Shown one piece after another: positions 1 to 12,000 of a stretch of 64,000 bases of DNA. The notes beneath the pieces were generated by a model. The model did not search any database and had not been told where the DNA came from. It saw only the letters and a program-made list of their open reading frames with translations. Location: positions 19,962,700-20,026,699 of the forward strand of contig OZ037768.1 of assembly GCA_964035545.1 (NCBI GenBank). Reading direction: 5' to 3'. This stretch comes from Bugula neritina. Lineage: Eukaryota > Bryozoa > Gymnolaemata > Cheilostomatida > Bugulidae. Position 1 is the stretch's first letter. The number at the start of each line of letters is the position of its first letter. Both the position numbers and the translations under genes were made by a program.

Positions 1-3000
1 GTTGAGTTATAGTATTGTGTGTTGAATCATAGTAGTATTATAATAGTATTTTTAACGGCCTACTAGTTAAAGAATTTGCTATTTTTATTAGTTAGATCAT
101 TAATTTAGAATTGTATACTTTAGAGCTTTGCATTTATCTTTTAAACTAATAATTCTGACCTCTGTATTTCATATAGAATGCAATATCTTAACACGACATA
201 ATGTGTTGTTTTGTATATCTTAGGCTTTGATTTTGCCAACATTTCTCTCTACACCACCAACATATTGGCAGCAGAACTCTGGGGATTGGATCCAACGCAA
301 CATGCAGATGTTTGGTCAAGTGGTTATTTTATTCAATCAACAAATGCACATTATGCCGTGTTTGATGGAAGGATTTTAGCACAAGGATTAGCTCTCTATG
401 GAATGACCAACTCCGAACTTGTTGTTGAAGAGCTTGTTGTCTTTGGAGCACCGTTATCAGGTAAAACCTTTGCTAAATAATATTCTGGTAAATTGCTAAT
501 AGTTATTTATACATTTTGGTGGATTTTTCTACAGACATATTATTTAGGAACCATAATGTCACTAGAGCTAAAAGTTTGCTAGCACCACATCGCTAGATAA
601 GATGTGCATGAAATTCGAAGCGCTGATGACCAGTAGGCAATTATCTTCAATATTAGATGCAGCTCTAGAAATCTCTGAAAAGTTGAAATAAGTTACAAAA
701 AACCTGACATTCCCTCACCTTTTAGTATCTGGGTGCAACGCTTATCACAGTTTAGCAATGACCATTGAGGTCATATTAACATTCAAGAATTAGTAGATGA
801 AAAACAAATCAAGAGTACAATGCAAACTAAGATAAATGTTTTTTATTTTAATACTGGAATAGCAGGCTGTCTCTAGGTCCAAGTTTGTGCTCAAACTTTA
901 CAATTACAAGCAACTGATGAAATATTTTTAATGTAACAGTATTCGGCATTTTCCAGTCAGTTTTGCATTTATCTAATTCGCTTGGTCTACCAGTCTTGAC
1001 TGCAATTTAGTCATAAGTTTATTCATTTTCTCAGAGAATCTGGCAACAAACAAGGAAACATATCAAAGTGTGATGCAAGGAGAAGGCAACTCTTCATTAG
1101 CTATAGATGGAGATATAATGACTGCCTCCAGCACGCAGCCTGGCACCGACCAATGGTGGCAACTGGACTTGGGCTCCAACAATTTAGTTAAGCACATCGC
1201 CATCTTGTTTAATCATGGCAATTATGGTGAGTGTAATTAGAATGTAAAGTTGCTTAATTTAGGAAAATATTATTGGGTGATGAAATCTATATTTAGGAGC
1301 AATAGTGGAAAAATTGAGATAGCCTACGTTCTGTAATTTTAATATTAAATTTTGGTTTGGTGCGCGGGTTGAAATTTTAGCGAGAACATGATTTTTTATG
1401 CTACAATTTTAATTTAGAACACAGGCTTTTCTCACTTTCTCCATTACTGCACCTACCTCGAACTCTATGGATTCAGTATCTAGTTTATGAACCATTGTTA
1501 TGTACAATAACATTATAGCCCAAGTATATTCTGTCTAATATGAATTTATATAAATTTTAGTTACATAATCTCACACTGCCTTTATTATTACTAAGCTTTT
1601 CTAATACATACATACATATGAGCAATACTATCAAACCAATTACTATTTATCAATATTTTAATGTTTTTGTTTCTTACATTATATAATCATTGTGAGTTTT
1701 TTATCACTTGCCATTTTATTTTAGTTGTCTTTTTCTTAAAAAAAATAAAATTAATTTCGTTTCTCAGTACACTCGGTACTTTTGGTAATAAATTCAAGCT
1801 CTTTGAACCTTGGAATGAAAGTGCCATTAATTATTGGTTACTTTTGAATTGTATTGTATGTGTATGTCATGTAACTTATGATAAACCAGGTGTCTTGGCA
1901 TCTCTTCATGCCCCGGACATGTTACTAACAATGTAGACTTAGTTCCTTACTTTACTAGCCTGTGTACTGTTATTGGTTGTGGTATTGAATAAAGAGTGAT
2001 ACATATTATGTGGAACTCATTCCTCTTTAAGAAATATAGAGCATTTTCTGTAATTAGAGTTGCTATTTACAATAATTGACAAGGAGTTGTGACAACTTAA
2101 TAGAATAGTATGTAAAGATGAATAGTACTGTATGCTATAATTCTTGCTACTATTGCTACTGTCTGTATATGGCTTCTACATGTGATTTCCTGAATATTCC
2201 AATTTGAGAATCTCTTGTGATGATTTTCTTAAAACAACTTTTTTTCTTTTCTCTGTCAAAATAGGAATTGTTTACTGGGATTTTGGATTAATTGATGAAA
2301 AATTAATATAGCTGATAGTAATCTCTATTTATAAATGTCTTAATAAATAATAATTAGTCAATAGAATATAAATAAATTTTTGCTGCTGAAAAATATCTTT
2401 GTGAGACAGTTTAACCCTTGAAAGTTTGAACCTGCACAATTATTTAATTATCGCCTATTCTCACTTTTTTTATTATCTTTTAGATGGAGTATTTTCTATA
2501 TACACATCTGAAATAGACACTGTCTCACAGCAAGTACCCAATAACTCATGGCACTTGGACTTTACCCAACTATTGACAGCCAACTCCACAGTAAACTTCC
2601 AGATGTATGATGATTTCAAGTACGCTAGGCATATAAGAATTGCGTCTAATAGCAGCAACAGTTTTAGCATCAGAGAGGTTCAAGTTTATGGTAATGGTGA
2701 GTATCTCTCTAGTGTGTAGTCTTCCAGCTCTTCTAAATGCTAAACATAGTGTCACTGGTGTGAAACTTCTTGACTTTGCAAGTTAGCGGTTGATGACATA
2801 GGTCTACATGTTTCAACTTTCCACTTATCTTTCTAGCTTATCTCAAGTATTTGTATTTTGTAGCCTTCAACTTCATTTTTAGTAACGCAGTTGTGAAGTT
2901 ATTAATTTGTAATTTGATCTACGTAACTGAAATTTTACTTTATGCAAGCGCACTGACATCGGGTTATCCTGCGATTATATATTAATAGTTGTTTATACGG

Positions 3001-6000
3001 TCACGCCTAATGGTTTTAGGGGCGTGGCTTAAATACTTTTGAACTCATAGTCGACTGCTTATTGGGTAATTAAGTTCGTCTGCAGCATTTTTAAAATAAG
3101 CAGACGAACGGCTTGCAGCTTACACTTCATTAGGTAGCTTTGACTTTGTACGTGTTCGATGTCTCTAAATAACTCTGCAGCCAGTTATATGTAAGTAAAG
3201 TGCATATACTTTGTACATATACTACAGTAATAATTTTATTTTAAATACTTTGACTAAATTTCATTGTAGTTATTACATTTATGTGTCAATAGTTTTAATT
3301 TTAAAAGTAAAATGCAAATAAAATTATCATAAATCTTGTAGTTATACTTTTCACATTATTATTTTAGGCTCATAATTTAAATGTACAGCTTTTTCAGCTA
3401 GTGCTTTAAAAGGGTTTTGAGTGAATTTTCTTCTCCGTTACAATATAATTTATTCAGTTACCTGATTTTCACTCTTGTAATAGAGACATGGTTTTGTGAA
3501 AAAGAGTTAATTATTTTTATTGGTTGTAAATTTGGGGCTAAATTGACTCTAAAGTCTAAAGTCTAAACCATTCAGAAATTACTATCTTCTGCATTTTAGT
3601 TTGTTTTTCCACTTGTTCTTCAGATTACCTAATCTAATTATTTTAGTCGCCACAACATTAACTTGCTAACTTCTAATTTGTATTTCAATTTTAATATGGA
3701 GTATTTTTCCCCAACGGTGTAATCATGATAATGTAATTGAGAACAGCTACTCTACACGAATAGACAAAAAGATCCAATTAGGTTAGCTACAAATTCTTGT
3801 AAGGAAAAAGTTTATGTATGCACATGGGTCTTGTAACATGTTTAGAATTATCTTACGTTGATGGATTGTAATTATTTGAATGACTGAGTGACTGTTTTGA
3901 ACGATCCTGTTCACGCTGCTCAGTTTTATCTTTTATAAGCAAATTACACTGCATGCCAAGTTTATTTAAGAAAAGTTGTTATGAAACTTGGTCTAGAATT
4001 TTCAACTTATCTAATAATCTAAGAACAGTTAGCAAGGAATTTTTTATTCTTTTACATATTTTTATACCAATTTGCTTGTTTTGATAATTTTAATAAAGAT
4101 TCTAGATTTGTTAGTATATTTTTAAACTATTATTGGTTTAATGTTAGTTTTGTACCCTGAGGTTTCCTGACTATTTTGACAAAAGTTGCAATTATAATTT
4201 AATGTTGGTCCTTTGACCCATCATAATTTTGCTTGAGCTATGACAGAGTATTTTTTACAATCTATATCAAAATTAATTTGAAATGAAATGATCAAATTGG
4301 TACTTGATTGAAAAACCACCACTTTGTTCCAATTGGTTGAAATTGGTATGAAAAGTAGCATGTAGTTTAACTGTTTCTTTTGTTGCTTGTAGTGACGCTG
4401 GACTGGGTGTGTGTAGTGTCTGATATAAAGAGTCAACTACCTTTACTAAATATTGACAATATGGTGATATTGGGAGAGTCAGCTCTCGCTTATGTTAAAG
4501 TAAATGAGCTGTTGCGTGTCTCATGTGCTGATGGAAGAAGTCCTGGTATAACCAACAATTTACAACCAACTGTTGAAGGGCTGAGATGCACGTAAGTTAA
4601 ATTTAGTTAGTTTATAGCAAGATAGTTAGTGCAAGTATAATGTTGAACCATACTAATAGAGTGATATCAATACAATACAAGTTGCAAGAAAAATCAAATG
4701 CATTTTAAAAGATCATTTATTTTAACTGTAATACAAGTAAAGATTTAAATTATTTAAAGAAAGCTAAAGATAATTTGCATCATTTCAGGTATGGTGGGCA
4801 ATGGCAAAGAGGTATCCCAAGACTGCCCAACCACTGTCAAGGTAAGATTATTCTTATGCTATTGGCTATGTAGTATAATATTATGTTGTAGTATGTGTTT
4901 ACAAATGGCTCTCGATAAAAGCATTTTTACTTATCAACCGCTACTTATTTCGTTAATATGATGACTAAGTTAAAAAAGTAGTGTTTATGTACGTAACATC
5001 TTGCTTTAATATATTCTGTTTGTAGAAATAGCCTGTGAACCACCATCAAACAGTTCAATGTACGAGTACTCTGGTAATGTCACAATAGATAACTTCATAC
5101 CTCTAAATCAGACTCTACTGCTAACATGTGATAATGGAATATCATATGAATCTCAGTGCAGTAGAAATGGTAACATGATATTTGGACAGTGGATTCCCCC
5201 TCTTACATGTGGTATGTTTTTGTTAAACTTGTAATACTTGTGATATTTTGCAGGTAATTGCTCTAAAATGATATTATTTTATTATAAACTGTTGACAGTT
5301 GTTGAGTGTAGTGTAGAACACCAGAATTTAAATTTAACAGTTTAAAGCAACTATGTGCTGCAGTTCATTTATGAAAACATGAACGTTAGGTAATTTATCA
5401 TCTGTAGAAAATTATCTTGCTTTTCGTGTTTTGATTTGTTCTATTGTATTGTTATAGTCAACCAGCAGTGCGACAGTAAACAGCAACTGTCTGTTTGGGG
5501 TACAGAATATGCAAACAAAAGAGAATACATCTCGCAGCGTTTAACTGTTTCTGTGGGAGAAACTGCTATATTTCAGTGTATGGAAGGCTGCACTGGTCAA
5601 ATTGCTCAATACTCATGTACTATGTAAGTTATATGACTGCACTGATGAAACTAGAATACAACCATTAGCCTACATAATGAACAAAAGAAAAATACATCCT
5701 TATAATATTGTAACTGATATTATATAAACAAACATTGTGAACATGAGCTCATAGGGGTAAATTATGTATGAAATATATATGAAAGCATGCTTAACTTTTA
5801 ACTTCTTTGTAGTGATACTGATGGTATAGCTAAACTTCAGGCTCATGGTGGTAATTCTACCTTATGTGATGGTAGGTGGTTTTATTTATACATCACATAT
5901 TGTTTATTTTTCTCTTTGTTGTTCAGGCAAATAATTTTTCATAAATTTCATTCTGTAATTTTTTTAACAGAAATACGCTGTCAAGCACCTGCTATAAGTA

Positions 6001-9000
6001 CAGAAGGTCACATAACATACAGTCAAACGCTTGACTGGGAGTGTCATCAAGATGGAGGTTCTTGTCAACTAAATGAAAGAGTTGAGGTTTTCTGTTCACA
6101 TGATGATACAACTCCAACTCATCATTTCTGTCTGTTATCAGACAACAACACTGCTGAATGGTTTCCTTCCTTTTCTTGTGGTAAGATAGTAAATAATCTA
6201 TACGATTGAATGAAACTTTGTTGGTGTGTTTGCTTTTTTGCAATATAGCATATGACCAGTGAATATGTCAATTTTTTATATGTAAGTCATGCATGTGGTT
6301 GCCAGCAAAGTACAATTTCTCCATAACTGTGACGAAGAATAAAAATCTGGCTAAAGTCACTTGGCTAAAGCATCTTGACTGTGTTAAATCTAAATTTTAT
6401 ATTTATAGAAATTGTGTTGCTTTTGGTACACAAACTTTGTTAGCCGATTCAGGCTATTGACTTTGATATGCATAATAATTACTGCTGATTTTTAAATGAA
6501 GAGTTTTCATGCTGAGTAACTGAAATGTATATTTTTAGAAAACAAGGCGCTGTCCTGTGGAATTCCTGGTGATATCTTTGGTATGACATGTACAGATTCT
6601 ACTTTGGCAGCTGACACTCCTGACTGGCAGCGTTACCCTGATGGCACAGAACTCCCTTGTAGTTGTCAGTCTGGATTTCATCAAGGTGAGCAAAACTGGG
6701 CCGTATTTGAATATAAAAGTTTTGCATTAAGTAACTTCCGCCGTGGTTTTTGACGAAATAGCTTCTTCATGAATCTGAATTTTTAGCAGTTTCTTTACTT
6801 TCAGTGTCTGAAGAGCCAATCATTGTATGTAATGGAACAACCAGGCAGTGGACACCAACATATGGAATGCCTTGCATTGGTAAATATCTTGAAGACTCCT
6901 GTTTAAGTGTTTTCAGTTCTGCAAACAGCTCTGTTTTACTTGTTTTACTTTGATCGTGTTTTTACCACTCTTTAACCAGTATTATGTTCTACTTGCTTTA
7001 CTTGGTATAAAAAAACTCACGCAAGTTTACAGTCACTATCCCTGTGAGAAACCCCAGATAGAAAGGGTTTTTGTTGAAGCGGGCTACGGACTTACTTGCT
7101 TTACTTGGCATGTGATTCCTGTATTTACAGCTGATACCAGCCCTTCAAACCTAATAGAGGATTCAGAGTCGCAGCTAATCAGTTTAGACAATGGACTTCA
7201 TCTACTTGTGGAATGTAATGAAAATAGCTCCATGTCACCATCTTATCCTTCTAGAAGGGAACTTCTTGAGGTTCAGAATTTGACAGATTCTCCTATCAAC
7301 TGTTACAGTAAGTGTTTAAATTCATTAACTTACAGCTAAAGTAAAACTGGATCTTAATTATTTTCTAAAATTTTATGGATATAAATTCAGAATGGTTTCA
7401 CTTTTAATCCCCATTTTGTGAAATTTTAGCTGGATGCAAAGCAGATTTCATAACATCGAATATCCCATATTCAGAATTGATTCCTCCTCACCATGTTCAT
7501 CCCGTTGGGGCTGAAGCTGTGATAAGCTGTGAAGAAGGCAAAGCAATAGATAATGAATTAGGTGAGTCAATTATTGTAACTCTACGAGTATAGCATTCAA
7601 ATTATTGGCCTTCCTAACTTCTTATGGTGTTCAATACTGATGCAGGCAACATGTTGCACTTTTTTCAGGTTTTGTGGTTGCAAAATGTGAGGTGATGGCT
7701 AACAACACAATTGGATGGTCATTTCCATCTAATATATCTTGCAGAAGTGAGTTTTTAAAATTTTGTTTTGCTTTTGTTTGCTGCCTGTAGTAAGGTGCTT
7801 GCCTAATCTTTTAGAGTAGTAAAATCACCAATACTGCTTACTTGATGCTTGTGCTAGACGATATGCAAACATTGTTGGACTACTGTCAACCAATTCCTTT
7901 ATCAATTATGTTTCAAGAATAGTGTCTGTACTCAACTTCATACTGAGTTGTATAGTTATGCTGTTGATATATCATATATACATTTAAGTAACCCTCAAGC
8001 ATCTTGCATTTACTAAAGGCACTACTGCTCAGGCTCCCTGGTTTGTTGTAGATTTTATATATCATTCTTCATCCACTACGACTGTACGGAATGTCAAGTA
8101 AGTATTACTAATGTAAATAGAGTATTTACAAATAAATAAATTCTTGTGCAGCTGGGAATCATTTGCAGCAAATACATTTCAAAGTTATTTCTTTATTTTA
8201 AAACTTTTTGTCTGAAGAAATCTTGCTATTCAAAGTTTTTGTTTATTTCAGGAGCCTTGGACCACTACACTATACTGGTTTGCTTTTAATATTATTTTAA
8301 ATACAAACTCATTTGCATAAATCTATATGTATTTGTGAGATTCTTTTTTTCTTGCTGCTTCATTGTAAATAGTTATGAGCTAATAATTGAATTACTAACA
8401 TAACGATTGTCATTTTAGCATTTCAAAATTTTTGATCTCTAGAGGGTCTATTATCTAAAATGCGCGTTACAAAATATGCAGATTTTGATGTGTGTAGTAC
8501 ATTTCTTAGACAAGTTAACAAAGATAGCTATCCAAGTAGAAGTCAGTTCAAATGCCGGTCATAAAAACAGATTAACCGACACTGCTCTGAGCAACTCCTG
8601 GGTTTCTGAAGCTACTTCACAACAATGGCTTATGGCAACATGGACTGGGATACATTCTGTAACAGTTATTAGACTCTATTTACCAGGGATACTAGGTAAA
8701 TCAGTTAATTCATGATTACTGGGTTATAAGTACTGTGATTGTATTGCTTTATGCGCATCTATCAGTGCTTATCGAAGTTCCACAGCCTGCACAGGCTTGT
8801 ACTGGTAGTTGCACTTCACTAGCTGTTCTGTGAAGCAGAATCATGTTTTAAGTAAGTAATTATTAAAAACGCGCTCAAATAGTACCAGAATTCCATAGAA
8901 ATAATAGTTCAGATTAATTAGATGATTTTTAAATCAAAACACTGTAAAAATTTTGTCACACACTGGTAGTTTGGCAATCAGCTACTATAGAAATTATGAG

Positions 9001-12000
9001 ATAATGCATATTTATAAACTATTTGCTTAAAATGCTTATCATTGTTTGTTTAAAGGCTGCGCTGCAATTTTTCCAATGTAATATTTGTAGCAAACATTCA
9101 TGTGATGTCCACGATGGTATCCAACACTACAGATCCACCTTCTATAAACAGTAATAGTTGGATAGTAGATGAATTCATAGAGGGCGCATTTACGCAGAAT
9201 ATTACAGACCTCCACTATGATGTAGGAGACATACAGGGATACGCCGTAGCTCTTTTGTCTGGATACAGTGAAGGGTTGGGAGTGAAAGAGCTAGAGGTTT
9301 ATGGCATTGGTGAGATTTAGACTAATTTGGTTATACAGTTGAATATTGTTCATCAACAGTAACTTATAAATGACATAGAAATTGCAGATCAATTTTTTTT
9401 TCAGTTCAAGTTGGAAATTTTCAATTTGATGTATGGTAATGCTTTCTGGTGGTATAATTTGTTAGTATTGTAGGTAACCTCTTAACGAACCAACATTCCG
9501 TCTCATCTAAGAGTGGAAATCCGAACCTTGCAGTAGATGGATTGTTAGTGAGAGTTCCAGAAATTACATCTGTGTTCAGATCAGATCCTGGTCTGAATGA
9601 GTGGTGGTCTGTGTTTCTTGGAGATGTCTACCAGATTGGTGTTATATCTGTCATCAACACTGACAATGGTGAGATTGAAGATCTCATTTTCATAAACTTG
9701 TTTCTGGACACATCAATATCTACTACTTTCTGTGCTGCATTACATGTTAGTCGTGACGCTCTTTAGTTCATGTTATGAATAAAATTTTAAATTAATTGTT
9801 TTGAGTCATCAGTTAACTGAATCGATATTAATTTATACAAAGCTTATTTTTTCAACTGTGCTAGAAGGTGACCTAGCTCCATATAGTAAGATGACAAACA
9901 ATAAAACGAATGAAATCATATTTTCAGAGCTGGACTTGCCGATAAAGATTCTGGTAGCAATAAGCACTACTGAAACACTAACGCCATCACTGAATGGTTC
10001 TTGGAATGAAGTTCATATTCAGGAGAGACCAGTTTTACATACATTGACTGTGAAATATTCTCCTGCAATCAGTGCCTCACACATCGCTCTGTTACATGAA
10101 GGAAATGGAACTTTAATTATAGAAGAGGTCTTTGTTATTGGTTACAGACTAGGTAAATGTTTTTACTATAATCAGTTTTAACAAGCATTGTAGTATCGCG
10201 AGAACTATTACTTCTGTTTAATGTATGCATTTAATGGCATAAAATTTGTAATTTACTTGTATAGATGACTACACTGCATTACCGACTACCACCATTCAGC
10301 CTGGAACACATGGCAATACAGTTTGGTTGACAGTCAACTTGGGGGTTTCCAGACGAGTTTACACTATCATTGTCTTTCCAGACAGCTCAAGTAAGTGGAC
10401 AGTTTCTGCGTTTTATTTTTGTTGTTTTTGCAGCTATTATTGGAGTCAGATGCCAATATTTATTGCCCACAAGATATATGTTGAACGGTTTATTGATGTA
10501 TGTACACCACACCATGCTCTATGTTTGTACTGTTTTTAAAATTCAATTCAAAGAGAAATTAAATAAATATAATCAACAATAAAGAGAGCTGTATGGAACT
10601 TGTGTGTTGTGTTTGTAGATTCTCCTAGCAGTACAGCTGATGTGCATGTACTGACATCTCAAGCTAAATCTATTAAGAACATTGTATTGGTGAATGACCG
10701 AGTCTGGTCGAGAAAATCTTTGGAAAAAGAATTACTTAGAGCTCCATATGGAGTTGTGTCACTCAGTCCTCCTCAGTATATTCAACATATTGCTCTACTT
10801 ACATCTTCTGATAGTAACTTGCGAATATCTGAAGTGATGGTTCTTGGGAGAGGTTAGTGTAGTATTCTGTATATGTCAGCATCAATTTTTAGAAACTGAT
10901 GTTTTGTATATTGTGCTTGTAAACTGAGTAAAGCTTTTGCTTTTGTGATTCTAGGCAAAGCCTCACAATTCTTTGCCTACCCCCCACCCCCCCCCCCCCC
11001 CCCCGTTGTTCTCTTGCATTTTATATGTTGAATTTTCAAGGTAACAGAGGTATATTGTATTGTATGGTCTGTTTCTAGGACAAGGGTGTATGTTTAAAAA
11101 TGGCATGGAGAATTTTGCTTCCTATGCTGAAGATAACTTTGACTTGAACAACAGGCATGTTGGTAGTAGTTTTAATCTGGATTGTAAATCAAAACTCTGG
11201 CAGAAGAAGTGTGAAAACTGTTCCTCAAAAGTATCCTGTGTATACAAGATTGGCAGTGATGGAACCAGCTTTGATATGGTGTGGGATGTGACTGAGCAAC
11301 AGAAACTCTACTGTAGAAGTAGGCGTCTATTTTTAGTCTCAGTCCACTAAAGGTTTTTTGATCAAAAAGTTTAGATATTATTTACATATATATAGTTGTA
11401 CAGACTTTGTTGCGAGACACTTATTTCTACAATGACTCATTTGACGCTGATTCGTCATATTACAGTTGTATTCATATAATTAAACTAACGGAGTTACTAT
11501 ATTGTCAATGAAGAAGATTATAGCACAATATCACTAGTTGTTTAAAGTAATAAAATACTCAAATACATAATAGGGCTGGTAATCTTAGGTTATCACTAGT
11601 CAAATCTATTTAAAGTTATGATTACTTGAAAACAATATTGTCAATGTTGTAGTCTTACTAGTCTTAGAATACTTCTATGTTTTCAGATTCCAGTGTATGT
11701 CTGGTCAATGATATTCAGTTCTCTGCTATTTCTCTTCCTTCTCAATTTTCTGTAAGATCTGAGGCTGAGTATATTTTTCCTGGAGATTTTATTCTTGTCT
11801 ATTGTCCTGGTTCATCCGCAACACCACGTTACACACTGCTTTGCTCGTAAGTTCATTAATAAAGTGTATCCAATTACCTGCTATTATAAGAATTTAATTA
11901 AACTGCTACATTTAATACATATGTTATACAATGCAGGTCTTTATTAACATGGCAACTGAAATCAAATCTCTCAACATCTTGTCCACAAGAAGACATGACT

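Noticed and set aside
1661-1936. 91-codon open frame in a long intron
   Set aside because: It begins in AT-rich sequence, shows no domain character, and has no counterpart in the other units.
6880-7130. Repeated ACTTGCTTTACTTGG words in the CCP-e to f1 intron of unit 1
   Set aside because: Short low-complexity duplication with no element ends; not worth a separate feature.
8476-8509. Upstream extension of the FTP1 exon from an ATG or ATATGCAG acceptor
   Set aside because: That acceptor would be phase 0, breaking the phase-1 chain; alignment with FTP7 puts the start at 8510.
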